This document shows, piece after piece, positions 35,557 to 44,293 of a stretch of 64,000 nt of DNA (within the stretch, counting starts at the first letter, position 1; every line of letters begins with the position of its first letter). The stretch covers positions 1,178,001-1,242,000 of the forward strand of contig NZ_CP137079.1 in assembly GCF_033170155.1 (NCBI RefSeq), in the 5' to 3' direction. This stretch comes from Raineyella sp. W15-4 (GTDB lineage: Bacteria > Actinomycetota > Actinomycetes > Propionibacteriales > Propionibacteriaceae). The translations under genes and the position numbers were made by a program. The notes beneath the pieces were generated by a model that had not been told where the DNA came from, did no database searches, and saw only the letters and a list, made by a program, of their open reading frames with translations.

Positions 35557-36774
35557 ATGCCCGCACCGGCCGCCCGCCTCGCCTTCCTCAGGCATCCCAG
35601 ACCCCTCAGCCACCGGGCTCGGCCCGCGCTCGCGCTGCTGCTGGCCGTCGTCGTCGCCATCGCAGTGTCCATCGCAGTGCAGCCCGCGATGGCGGCCCCA
35701 CCTGGCGAGCCGGTGGTGTGGGGGGTGCAGCCCTCCACCCCCAAGGGGCCCGACGGGCGCACCAGGTTCGAGTTCCAGGCCGCATCCGGCACCACCATCA
35801 AGGACTGGGTCGCGGTCACCAACCAGGGCACCGTGCCCGGCACGTTCCGGGTCTACGCCGCTGACGCGACCGCCGACCGGTCCGGCGCGTTCTCACTCGT
35901 CGGTGCGAACCAGGCCTCCACCGACCTCGGTGCCTGGACCAGCGTGAAGGGTGCCCGCGCGGCCTGCGACGACACCAACGACGCCGCCGAGGCGACCTGC
36001 GCGATGGCGGTCGGGTCCACCGTCACCCTGAAACCCGGTGAGCGGGTGAACGTCCCCTTCACCATCACCATCCCCAAGGGGGCCACCCCCGGCGACCACT
36101 CCGCCGGAGTCGTCGCCGGTCTGCTCAGCGACGCGGCCAAGGAAGGCGCCTCCGTGCGCGTGGAGAACCGCGTCGGCGCACGCATCTATCTGCGCGTCGA
36201 CGGGCCCGTCTCACCCGGCATCGGTGTGACCGGCAGCACCGGGGGATACAACCCCTCCCTCATCCCGTTCGCACCCGGCAGCGCCTACCTCGGGTTCGAC
36301 GTCGCCAACACCGGCAACGCGCGCATCAGCGTCGCCCCCGAAGTGGCCCTCACCGGCCCCTTCGGCATCCCTCTGGGCACCGTGAAGCTCGACACCGTCG
36401 CGAACCTCGTGCCCGGGGCGACCACGCACGTCGAAGCCGAGCTCCCCGGCATCCCCCCGCTGCTGGTGCTGTTCGCACGCCTGACCGCGACACCCGTGCC
36501 TGCCGACGGCGTCGCCGCCGGGGACCCGATGCCCGCCCCCGTCACCACATCAGTCACCACCTGGGCGGTCCCGTGGACCGGGCTGCTGCTCGTGTTCCTC
36601 ATCGCCGGGCTGGTGTGGTTCGAGCGGCGGCGTCGCCTGCAGCGCCGTGAGCGGATGGCGCAGGAACTCGCCGACTTCGCCGACAGCATCCGCTCCGAAC
36701 AGACCACTCCCGCAGACCCCGCGCCGATCGGTGCCGGATTCGTACCCCGCAATACAGAGGACGGCAACGCATGA
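35557..36774 (+). CDS. DUF916-type WxL-partner membrane protein
   Basis: 405 residues. A signal segment ends near PAMAAP (about residue 48). Two extracellular beta domains follow: about 50-170 (WGVQPSTPKGPDGRTRFEFQ start, the WxL-interacting peptidoglycan-binding domain) and about 180-310 (the host-binding-like second domain). A membrane helix (about 333-352) and a basic WFERRRRLQRRER stop sequence end in a cytoplasmic tail. These partner proteins bind WxL proteins and peptidoglycan. Its stop overlaps the next start (ATGA). Confidence 0.75.
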   Translation: MPAPAARLAFLRHPRPLSHRARPALALLLAVVVAIAVSIAVQPAMAAPPGEPVVWGVQPSTPKGPDGRTRFEFQAASGTTIKDWVAVTNQGTVPGTFRVYAADATADRSGAFSLVGANQASTDLGAWTSVKGARAACDDTNDAAEATCAMAVGSTVTLKPGERVNVPFTITIPKGATPGDHSAGVVAGLLSDAAKEGASVRVENRVGARIYLRVDGPVSPGIGVTGSTGGYNPSLIPFAPGSAYLGFDVANTGNARISVAPEVALTGPFGIPLGTVKLDTVANLVPGATTHVEAELPGIPPLLVLFARLTATPVPADGVAAGDPMPAPVTTSVTTWAVPWTGLLLVFLIAGLVWFERRRRLQRRERMAQELADFADSIRSEQTTPADPAPIGAGFVPRNTEDGNA

Positions 36775-37583
36775 CCACGCAACGCCTCACCCCGCGCCGC
36801 CGGCGCATTCGCCTCCTGCTGGGGGTGATCCTCGTGAGCGCACTGTGGGCAATGCCCGCCGCCGCGCACGCCGACAACAGCGGCAGTGACGTGACCGTCG
36901 CCGTTCCCACTGAACAGCCCGGCGTCGTTGACCCCACTCCCACTCCCACGCCGACCCCGACCCCGACGGACCCGCCGGGCGGGACCCCCGGCGCTGGAGA
37001 CAACCCGGGTGGCGGCACTGTCCCGGGCGGCAGTAACCCCGGTGGCGGCAGTAACCCCGGAGGTGGTGACAACCCTGGCGGCGGCAGTAACCCTGGCGGC
37101 GGTGGCAGTAACCCCGGCGGTGGCGGCGCGTGCACCCCGGCCGAGCCGGCGATTCCGACCAGCCCGGCCACCTCCGGCGGGAAGGTCACGTTCGACAAGG
37201 ACATGTACCGGGTCGGGGAGAAGATCACTGCCACCGCGTCCGGCTACGGTGCGGGCGAACACGTGCAGCTGGTGATGTTCAGCGACCCGACACTGATCGG
37301 CTCGTTCACCGCCGACCAGACCGGGCAGGTGCACGCCTCGTTCCCGGTCGCGGGGGACATGCTGCCCGGTTCGCACACCGTCCAGTTCACCGGCTGGTGC
37401 AAGGCCGTGGCGGTCGGGACGGTGCTCATCGGCACCAACACGGCGGCCAGCATGCCGGCGACCGGGGGCCTCCCCGCCTGGCTGTGGTGGGTCGGCGGCA
37501 CCCTGCTCGCCCTGCTCCTGGCAGCGGGCGTCTGGTACGTCATCCGGCTGATGCGCGAACCCGAGGGTGAGGCTGCCCGATGA
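36771..37583 (+). CDS. Surface protein with MPATG-type sorting signal
   Basis: 270 residues. Signal peptide to about AHADN (residue 35); a stalk of Pro-Thr repeats (53-68) and Asn-Pro-Gly-Gly-Gly repeats (75-118); a single beta-sandwich domain (about 125-222) with one Cys pair (121/210); then MPATG (228-232), a membrane helix and a charged tail. MPATG deviates from LPxTG only at the first residue and is a credible sortase signal. The nearby sortase-fold protein appears inactive, so a chromosomal sortase elsewhere would be needed. Confidence 0.7.
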   Translation: MTTQRLTPRRRRIRLLLGVILVSALWAMPAAAHADNSGSDVTVAVPTEQPGVVDPTPTPTPTPTPTDPPGGTPGAGDNPGGGTVPGGSNPGGGSNPGGGDNPGGGSNPGGGGSNPGGGGACTPAEPAIPTSPATSGGKVTFDKDMYRVGEKITATASGYGAGEHVQLVMFSDPTLIGSFTADQTGQVHASFPVAGDMLPGSHTVQFTGWCKAVAVGTVLIGTNTAASMPATGGLPAWLWWVGGTLLALLLAAGVWYVIRLMREPEGEAAR

Positions 37584-38608
37584 CCATCGACACCCTCACC
37601 GACACCGTCGACGCCACCGACACCGTCGACGCCGCGGCCGGGAACTCCCTTGACACCACTGATGCCAAGCCCGTGGGACCCGTCCGGTTCGGGCGTCCGA
37701 GGGCAACGGCGAAACCCAAGCGCAAGCTGCTGCCCGCACCCAAGAAGCGCCCACCCGTGGTCCGCGACGGCAGGTGGTGGACCGGAATTGCGGTCTTTAC
37801 CATCTCTGCCCTGATGATGGGCTTCGTCATCCACGTCGCCCTGCTCTCGGCCGGGCAGCACTACCGTGACCAGCTCATTGCCTACGGCGAGTTACGCACC
37901 GGCCTCGCCGAAGCTGAGACCCCGGTCGGGCCGCTGGATGTGAACGGAGAGATCGTCGCCCCAGGCACTCCCGTCGCCCTGATCACCTCCGACGCGATCG
38001 GCCTGAACGAGGTCGTCCTCGAAGGCTCCTCCTCCGCAGTGCTGCGCTCCGGCCCAGGCCACCGGCGCGACACCGTCATGCCCGGGCAGGCAGGCACCAG
38101 CGTCATCCTCGGCCGACAGCTCGGCTATGGCGGACCGTTCAGCCGGCTCCACAGGCTCGCCCCCGGCAACGAGTTGACCATCACCACCGGGCAGACCGTG
38201 GCCAAGTACAAAGTGTTCGGCATCCGCCGCACCGGTGACCCCCTGCCCGCCCCGCTGAGGGCAGGGCAGGGCCGCCTCGAACTGCTCACCGCGGACGGCT
38301 TGCCCCTCTATGCCAGCGGGGTGCTGCACATCGACGCCGAACTCATCACCCCCGTCCAGGAGACCCCCGCCCGCGCGCTGGCCACTGCGGCCCTGCCCGC
38401 CCCGGAGCGAGCGATGGGGCAGGACCCGTCCGGGTGGTTCATCGGCTTCTTCTACGCGGTGTTCTTCCTCGCCGCCGGCCTCGGCACCTGGTGGCTGTGG
38501 ACCACTTGGGGACGCCGGCAAGCCTGGGTGGTCGGACTGCCCATCATGATCTTCCTCGGCGTATTGGTCTGCGACCAAGTGATGGACGCGCTCCCCAACC
38601 TCATCTGA
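37580..38608 (+). CDS. Sortase-fold protein lacking catalytic residues
   Basis: 342 residues. An N-terminal membrane helix (about 69-91), a sortase-like beta-barrel (about 135-258), and two C-terminal helices (about 286-308 and 316-336). In active sortases the barrel contains a GH, a TC and a C-terminal Arg. Here these become LGRQ (Arg179 in place of His), LLTADG (Ala238 in place of Cys) and ASGVL (no Arg), while the surrounding GYGGPFSRLHRLAPGN framework is well kept. It is therefore probably a non-catalytic scaffold or receptor rather than a transpeptidase. Coupled upstream by ATGA. Confidence 0.72.
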   Translation: MTIDTLTDTVDATDTVDAAAGNSLDTTDAKPVGPVRFGRPRATAKPKRKLLPAPKKRPPVVRDGRWWTGIAVFTISALMMGFVIHVALLSAGQHYRDQLIAYGELRTGLAEAETPVGPLDVNGEIVAPGTPVALITSDAIGLNEVVLEGSSSAVLRSGPGHRRDTVMPGQAGTSVILGRQLGYGGPFSRLHRLAPGNELTITTGQTVAKYKVFGIRRTGDPLPAPLRAGQGRLELLTADGLPLYASGVLHIDAELITPVQETPARALATAALPAPERAMGQDPSGWFIGFFYAVFFLAAGLGTWWLWTTWGRRQAWVVGLPIMIFLGVLVCDQVMDALPNLI

Positions 38609-38635
38609 CCCCCTGATTCCTGAAAGAGAACCGAT

Positions 38636-39724
38636 ATGCGACCCGACGTCGACTCACCGACCGCCCGCAACTCACCCTCCTGGGCGGAGGACGTCACCGA
38701 AGTGCACCCCTCTGCCGCCACCCCGTCCCGGGCCTGGACGCCCGCGGACGACGACCTCACTTCCGTACAGCCCTCGCTCCCGCAGCCCTCGTTCGCACCG
38801 CCCTCGTTCACGCAGACAGCGGTCGTCGGACAGGCCGGGATCGTGCCCCCCGCCCCGGCCCCCGGGACGCCCCGCGGCGCGGACATCGAGGTCGTCGAAG
38901 CGCGCCGGGGGGAAGCACGCCGACGGGCCGATCCCGCACCCGCCCAGGAGCTCTCCGTCATCGAAGCCCGCGACATCTCCGCCTGGTTCGGATCGCACAA
39001 GGTGCTGGAGCGGGTCTCGCTCACCATGCCCGCCGGCCAGGTCACCGCCCTCATCGGGCCGTCCGGCTGCGGCAAGTCCACCTTCCTGCGGATCCTCAAC
39101 CGGATGCACGAACTGGTGCCGTCCGCCTCGCTGGCCGGGGAAGTGCTCCTCGACGGGGACGACATCTATGCCCGAGGCCGGAAGCTGCAGGAGGCGCGGA
39201 AGCACATCGGCATGGTCTTCCAGAAGCCGAACCCGTTCCCGGCGATGTCGATCTACGACAACGTCGTCTCCGGGCTGAAGCTGACCGGCACGCGGGCATC
39301 GCGCGACGAGAAGGACGACATCGTCGAGCGCTCACTGACGGCCGCAGGCCTGTGGAAGGAGGTGAAGGACCGGCTGCGGCAGCCCGGCGGCGGTCTGTCC
39401 GGCGGCCAGCAGCAGCGCCTGTGCATCGCCCGGTCGATCGCGGTCAAGCCGAAGGTGCTGCTGATGGACGAGCCGTGTTCCGCGCTGGACCCGACCTCGA
39501 CCCGAGTGATCGAGGAGACGATGGTCGAGCTGCAGAAGGAAGTGACCATCGTCATCGTCACCCACAACATGCAGCAGGCCCAGCGGGTGTCGCAGCAGTG
39601 CGCGTTCTTCCTCGCCTCCCAGGGCACCCCCGGCGCGATCGTGGAATACGGCGACACCGAGGCCATGTTCTCCGAGCCGCAGGATGAACGCACCTACGAC
39701 TACGTCAACGGTCGATTCGGGTGA
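38636..39724 (+). CDS. pstB: Phosphate ABC transporter ATPase PstB with N-terminal extension
   Basis: 362 residues; the ABC domain starts near residue 106, so an N-terminal extension of about 105 residues is added to a normal PstB (about 255). Walker [10 protein letters not shown] (141-149), [17 protein letters not shown] signature and [12 protein letters not shown] Walker B are intact, and QNPFP-like KPNPFP is typical of PstB. The extension is disordered and carries EDVTEVHP and DDDLTSVQP, acidic Thr-x-Val sites like those phosphorylated by PknB-type kinases; such a kinase is the next gene. Confidence 0.9.
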   Translation: MRPDVDSPTARNSPSWAEDVTEVHPSAATPSRAWTPADDDLTSVQPSLPQPSFAPPSFTQTAVVGQAGIVPPAPAPGTPRGADIEVVEARRGEARRRADPAPAQELSVIEARDISAWFGSHKVLERVSLTMPAGQVTALIGPSGCGKSTFLRILNRMHELVPSASLAGEVLLDGDDIYARGRKLQEARKHIGMVFQKPNPFPAMSIYDNVVSGLKLTGTRASRDEKDDIVERSLTAAGLWKEVKDRLRQPGGGLSGGQQQRLCIARSIAVKPKVLLMDEPCSALDPTSTRVIEETMVELQKEVTIVIVTHNMQQAQRVSQQCAFFLASQGTPGAIVEYGDTEAMFSEPQDERTYDYVNGRFG

Positions 39725-39731
39725 CCCGAGC

Positions 39732-41597
39732 ATGATCGCCACACCCGGGGACCTGATCGGCGGGCGCTACGCACTCGACGAGCTCCTCGGTGTGGGCGGG
39801 ACCGGATCGGTCTTCGCCGCCGACGACACCCTGACCGGGGAGCGGGTCGCGGTGAAGCTGCTGCATCCGCACCTGTGTGCGGACGCGGCCTCGCGCGACG
39901 CCTTCCTGAGGGAGGCGGAGCGTGCGTCGCGACTGTCGCACCCGAACATCGCCAGGGTGCGCGGTGCCGGGCTGCACGATGCGGCCGGGGTGGTGCAGCC
40001 GTGGATCGCGATGGACCTCGCCACCGGCCCCACCCTGCGCGAGCGGGTCCGCGACGGCGGGCCGCTCACGCCTGCCGAAGCCGGCGCCGTGCTCGACGGC
40101 GTCCTCGCCGGCCTCGGCCACGCCCACCGGGCCGGGATCGTGCACCGCGACCTGACCCCGCAGAACGTCGTGCTCGTCGGGGCCGCCGCCGGCGCGCCGC
40201 TGACGGCGGCCATGGTGCGGATCATCGACTTCGGTCTCGCCGACGCCACCGGACACTCCACCGTCGGTCACGACGTCCTGCTCGCCACCACCCCTGGCGG
40301 GGACGGCGTCGGGGGTGTCGGCGGGGGAGTGGTCGGCAGCGCGGCGTTCATGTCGCCCGAACAGGCCACCGGGAAACCAGTCCGGGTCGGCTCCGACCTC
40401 TACCAGGTCGGCTGCGTGCTGTACTTCGCGCTCACCGGACAGGAACCCTTCCCGCGCAGCTCGGCCACCCTGACCATGCAGGCGCACGTCAGCGCCCCCC
40501 CGCCGGTGCCCTCAGCGCTGGCGCCCGCCGCCCGGCGGTTGGACCGCGTCGTGACCCGGGCGATGACCAAGGTCCCCGCCCGCCGCTTCCGCGACGCCGC
40601 CGAGTTCCGCGAAGCTCTCGCCGCATCGGCCGCCGCATCGGCCGCCGTGGCGCCCGCGGTGGCGATGCCCGCGGTGCCGCCCGCAGTGGCGGCGCATGCA
40701 GTGGCGGCGCATGCGGTGGCCGAGCCCCACCAGGACGAGACCGACCCGCTTGCAGCGGACCGGACATCCACCGGGGCCACCAGGATCCGCGCCGGCGATC
40801 CCGTCCGGCGCGGCACCCTCGATTACCTCACCGACCCCGAACCTGTCGCCGCGGTGCCCGCGACCGGCCGGGCGCCAGGCAACGGCCCCGCCGTGCTCGG
40901 CGGTGTCGCCGTCGTTGCCCTTGTCGTCGTCGTCCTGGTCGCCGCTGCCCTCGGCGGGAGCAGCGCCGCGCCCGGCGCCGGGCCCGGCGCCGCACCGGCC
41001 CCGAGACCCTCGGCCACCTCGGCGGTGCCGGCGACCACTCCGCCGCTGACCCCGACCCCCACGCCGACCCCGACCGTCACCCCGAGCGCGCTCCCGGCAA
41101 CGCCCACCCCCGTGCCGGCCAGCGTGCCCGCCCTGCACGGCACCCTCGCCGACGCGGAACAGGCCCTTCTCGCGGCAGGCTTCCGGGTCGGGACCATCAC
41201 CCGGGAGGACTCTGCCGAGCGCGCAGAGACCGTGCTGCAGCAGCGTCCCGCACCAGGTGCGCAGGCCGTGGCGGGCGCCGTGGTGGACCTCACCGTCGCC
41301 AGCGGACGCAATGCCGTCCCGCAGGTCGCCGGCATGAGCCTCGGCACCGCCACCGCCGTCCTGGAGACCGCCGGCTTCCTCGTCGCACCGCAGCCGTCAG
41401 TGGTGCCCGCCGATCGCACCGTCACCGGCAGCGACCCGCCCGCCGGAACCGTGCTGCGGGTGGGCGTCACCATCTCCCTCGTAGCGCAGTCCCCGCCCAC
41501 CCCGGACCCGACACCGATCGCACATCCGGCCACAGAGGGCCAGATCCGCCTTGGTGGCAGCCTCGGCCGTGCACAGAACAGGATCGCTTATGGCTGA
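39732..41597 (+). CDS. PASTA-domain Ser/Thr protein kinase
   Basis: 621 residues from ATG 39732. The kinase domain (about 8-280) has VAVKLL (Lys42), HRDLTPQN (Asp140, Asn145) and DFGLAD (Asp166). Position 142 is Thr where most Ser/Thr kinases have Lys. An Ala-rich juxtamembrane linker, one membrane helix (about 386-410), a Thr/Pro stalk and two PASTA repeats (about 465-535 and 536-600) follow. PASTA domains read peptidoglycan. It starts 7 bp after pstB, so phosphate transport and wall sensing may be linked. The SLT gene overlaps its end by 8 bp. Confidence 0.88.
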   Translation: MIATPGDLIGGRYALDELLGVGGTGSVFAADDTLTGERVAVKLLHPHLCADAASRDAFLREAERASRLSHPNIARVRGAGLHDAAGVVQPWIAMDLATGPTLRERVRDGGPLTPAEAGAVLDGVLAGLGHAHRAGIVHRDLTPQNVVLVGAAAGAPLTAAMVRIIDFGLADATGHSTVGHDVLLATTPGGDGVGGVGGGVVGSAAFMSPEQATGKPVRVGSDLYQVGCVLYFALTGQEPFPRSSATLTMQAHVSAPPPVPSALAPAARRLDRVVTRAMTKVPARRFRDAAEFREALAASAAASAAVAPAVAMPAVPPAVAAHAVAAHAVAEPHQDETDPLAADRTSTGATRIRAGDPVRRGTLDYLTDPEPVAAVPATGRAPGNGPAVLGGVAVVALVVVVLVAAALGGSSAAPGAGPGAAPAPRPSATSAVPATTPPLTPTPTPTPTVTPSALPATPTPVPASVPALHGTLADAEQALLAAGFRVGTITREDSAERAETVLQQRPAPGAQAVAGAVVDLTVASGRNAVPQVAGMSLGTATAVLETAGFLVAPQPSVVPADRTVTGSDPPAGTVLRVGVTISLVAQSPPTPDPTPIAHPATEGQIRLGGSLGRAQNRIAYG

Positions 41598-42528
41598 GAC
41601 GACAATGCCCGACACCATCCCCGAGCCCCCGTACTGGCAGACGCTGCTGTACCGGGCGATGGCGGTCGTCGGCCTCGCCATCATCGGCGTCGTCGCCCTC
41701 GGCATCCTGCACATCTCCCGGGCCGCGGAGCGGGCTGCGAGCGAGCAGCCCGTACAGGTGGTCGCGGCACCCGTCGGCGCACTCGCCGTCGCGAGCCCCG
41801 CCCCGCTGGCGCCCACCCCCTCCGCCGGTGCCGGCGCCAATACCTCTGCCGGTGCCTCCGCCTCTGCCAAGGCCAACCCTTCCGCCGGTGCCCGCACCGC
41901 CGTCACGGCCGGCGGTGGAACGCAGCGCACGAAGCAACAGGAGTCGGGTACGGCAACCTCCGGCTCCACCCGCGTCGACCCTGCCTGGACGGCGCGGGTG
42001 TCCGCCGCCACCGGTATCCCCGCCCGCGCGCTCAGCGCCTACGGTGCCGCACAGCTCGTCACGCAGCGTGAGAACCCGTCCTGCGGGATCGGCTGGAACA
42101 CCATCGCCGCCATCGGGTCCATCGAGTCCAACCACGGCCGCCACGCCGGAGCCGTCCTCGGCAGCGACGGGTACTCGACCCCCGCGATCCGCGGCCCGGT
42201 CCTCAACGGCAACGGGGTCGCCGCGATCCGCGACACCGACCGCGGCGTCTGGGACGGCGACACCACGTGGGACCGCGCCGTCGGCCCCATGCAGTTCATT
42301 CCGTCCACCTGGAGGCAGTGGGGCACGGACGCCTCGGGCGACGGTGTCGCCGACCCCAACCAGATCGACGATGCCGCGCTGGCCACCGCCCGGTACCTGT
42401 GCTCCTCCGGCTCCATGACCACCTCCGGCGGCTGGCGGCAGGCAATCTTCGCCTACAACCACCTCGACGCCTATGTCAATGACGTCGCCGCCGCCGCGAA
42501 CGAGTACGCGCAGAGGGCAGCACAGTGA
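41590..42528 (+). CDS. Membrane-anchored lytic transglycosylase (SLT fold)
   Basis: 312 residues from ATG 41590, overlapping the kinase stop. A membrane helix (about 20-42), an Ala/Ser/Pro linker (about 55-125) and an SLT domain (about 135-312) with catalytic Glu in IGSIESNHG and the GPMQFIPSTWRQWG motif. It should cleave peptidoglycan glycan strands outside the membrane. In this cluster it could open the wall for insertion of the large surface proteins. Confidence 0.85.
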   Translation: MAETTMPDTIPEPPYWQTLLYRAMAVVGLAIIGVVALGILHISRAAERAASEQPVQVVAAPVGALAVASPAPLAPTPSAGAGANTSAGASASAKANPSAGARTAVTAGGGTQRTKQQESGTATSGSTRVDPAWTARVSAATGIPARALSAYGAAQLVTQRENPSCGIGWNTIAAIGSIESNHGRHAGAVLGSDGYSTPAIRGPVLNGNGVAAIRDTDRGVWDGDTTWDRAVGPMQFIPSTWRQWGTDASGDGVADPNQIDDAALATARYLCSSGSMTTSGGWRQAIFAYNHLDAYVNDVAAAANEYAQRAAQ

Positions 42529-43010
42529 GCGTCGTCGCGCATCTGAAAGCCCCGCTGGGCCCGTACGCCGTGGACCGTCAGGTCGATGCTGCCACCGGGT
42601 GGCTGATGGACCAGGACCGACTCGCGCTCGTCATCGAAGGGCCGAGCGTACTTGCCGAATCCGTGCACCTCCGGGCGCTGGCCGACAACTACCCCCTCGT
42701 TTACGGACGGATGCTCAGCGCCTCTGCACGGACCCTCGGCCGGGCTTCCCTGCTGGTCGTCAGGCCCTCCCGGACCACCCTCGAAGCCGCGACCTTGCAG
42801 GACCGGGACTACCTCGTGCTGCACTCCGGACCCGGCGACCCGCACCTGCCTTGGCAGGACGCGTGGTGCTGGGCGCACCACTCCCACGACCTGCGAGGCG
42901 GCGCCGGACCCGCTGTCGTCTGTGCCGGCGTCAGCATCGAGGAGGAGTGGGCCTTCCGGCAGCGCGCCACCGCCGAGACGGTGGGACGTCGTACGCGTCG
43001 GTTTCGCTAG
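42525..43010 (+). CDS. Unknown cytoplasmic protein ending the Pst-WxL cluster
   Basis: 161 residues from GTG 42525, overlapping the transglycosylase stop (GTGA). It has no signal peptide or membrane helix and a basic C-terminus (RRTRRFR). The middle is Trp/His-rich (LPWQDAWCWAHHSHD). No family recognised. Its tight coupling suggests a role in the cluster, perhaps regulatory. Confidence 0.6.
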   Translation: MSVVAHLKAPLGPYAVDRQVDAATGWLMDQDRLALVIEGPSVLAESVHLRALADNYPLVYGRMLSASARTLGRASLLVVRPSRTTLEAATLQDRDYLVLHSGPGDPHLPWQDAWCWAHHSHDLRGGAGPAVVCAGVSIEEEWAFRQRATAETVGRRTRRFR

Positions 43011-43110
43011 CGACAGTCGATGGATCAGGGCCGCGGTGGTGAACCTGGCGGGTCAAGCCCCTGGGCGGGTTACAGATCACAACGTCTGCCAACCCGGCTA
43101 GGCTCGATTC

Positions 43111-44019
43111 ATGGATAGCCGCGAGAACGAGCTGGCAGCGCTCCTGGTGCTGCTCCGGAAGAAGCCGGGCGGCGCCGGATGGAACGACATCGCGTTCGAT
43201 GTCGCCGCCCGAGGAAGCGCGGTCGCGGTGCTGGACGATCTGGCCAGCGACACCCTGTTCGCCACGGTTGAGGAGGACGCACAGCTTGCGTCGGCCCGCA
43301 GGACCATCGCACAGTGGGACGCGGCCGGATACCGTGTCATCACCGTGCTCGACGAGGAATACCCGGCCCGGCTGCTCGGCATCCGCGAGACGCCACCGTT
43401 CCTCTTCTTTCAGGGTGCACTCCGGGAGCCGGACCCTGGGATGTCCGTCGTCGGCACGCGGCATGCTTCCGGTGACGGCCTGCGATTCGCAACCGAGGCC
43501 GCACGCCTCCTCGTCACCGAAGGACTGACCGTCATCGCAGGCCTCGCGGCAGGCATCGACACCGCCGCCCACCGGGCCGCACTGGACGCCGGCGGCAGGA
43601 CGGTCGCGGTCCTCGGTACCGGAATCACTAGGACGTATCCAGCCAGCAACGCCACGTTACAGAGCCAGATCGCCGACCGGGGGCTGTTGCTCTCGCAGTT
43701 CTACCCGGATGCGCCCCCGACGAAGCAGTCTTTCCCGATGAGGAACGCAACAATGTCCGGATACGGACTCGCGACGATCGTCGTTGAGGCCGGTGAGTAC
43801 TCCGGCACCCGCATCCAAGCACGGGTCGCTGGCGAACACGGGCGCCCGGTCATCCTCACCTCCGCGGTCGCCCGGACGACGGCGTGGGGTGCCGCGCTCG
43901 TCGACCGACCGAACGTGTACGTCGTCGACTCCCTCGACGAGCTGGCCGACGCTGTGCGCAAGATCCGTGAGGCGCCCGACCGTCTGACCAGCGCGCTCGA
44001 CGCCTTGGCTTCGGCGTGA
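43111..44019 (+). CDS. DprA/Smf-like protein
   Basis: 302 residues. A TAGGCT element at 43099-43104 lies seven bases before the ATG, implying a leaderless message. The Rossmann-like DprA domain (about 95-280) shows MSVVGTRHASGDG, GLAAGIDTAAH, GTGITRTYPASN and the MSGYGLATIVVEAGEYSGT segment. Chromosomal DprA loads RecA on incoming single strands; stand-alone copies near mobile DNA, as here, are often linked to defence or DNA uptake control. Its stop overlaps a 40-residue ORF. Confidence 0.82.
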   Translation: MDSRENELAALLVLLRKKPGGAGWNDIAFDVAARGSAVAVLDDLASDTLFATVEEDAQLASARRTIAQWDAAGYRVITVLDEEYPARLLGIRETPPFLFFQGALREPDPGMSVVGTRHASGDGLRFATEAARLLVTEGLTVIAGLAAGIDTAAHRAALDAGGRTVAVLGTGITRTYPASNATLQSQIADRGLLLSQFYPDAPPTKQSFPMRNATMSGYGLATIVVEAGEYSGTRIQARVAGEHGRPVILTSAVARTTAWGAALVDRPNVYVVDSLDELADAVRKIREAPDRLTSALDALASA

Positions 44020-44138
44020 CCCAGCAGTTTCGGCCCGACATCCAGCGGGCCGGGGACGAGTTGACTGCTGTCGCGGGCAGCTACCTGCACACGGTCAGAG
44101 CTGGGAGCTGGCAGGCGGCGGCGGTCCGTGCGGTGTAG
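44016..44138 (+). CDS. 40-residue ORF coupled to the DprA-like gene
   Basis: GTG at 44016 overlaps the DprA stop as GTGA and the frame runs to TAG 44136-44138. The peptide is amphipathic (FRPDIQRAGDELTAV start) with no motif. The coupling argues it is or was translated; DprA-like genes are sometimes followed by a larger partner, so this may be the stump of a truncated second gene. Confidence 0.4.
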   Translation: MTQQFRPDIQRAGDELTAVAGSYLHTVRAGSWQAAAVRAV

Positions 44139-44293
44139 ACGAGTTCTGCGAGCTGGAGGCGGCCCTCGGCCTCGACGGCGGCTTGCCGTACTCGGCCCGT
44201 TGGGCGTCGGTCACGGCACACAGGGGCTCGTCCCTGACCTGTTCCCACGGGGCGATCGTGTTCTTGAGCGAACATCCCACAGGAGACTGAGCA

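Noticed and set aside
36940-37130. Regular short repeats that could suggest a CRISPR array
   Set aside because: They encode Pro-Thr and Asn-Pro-Gly stalk repeats in frame; unit length is 12-18 bp with no unique spacers.
40640-40740. GCC/GCG-rich repeated DNA in the kinase gene
   Set aside because: It encodes the Ala/Val/His juxtamembrane linker; no independent element.
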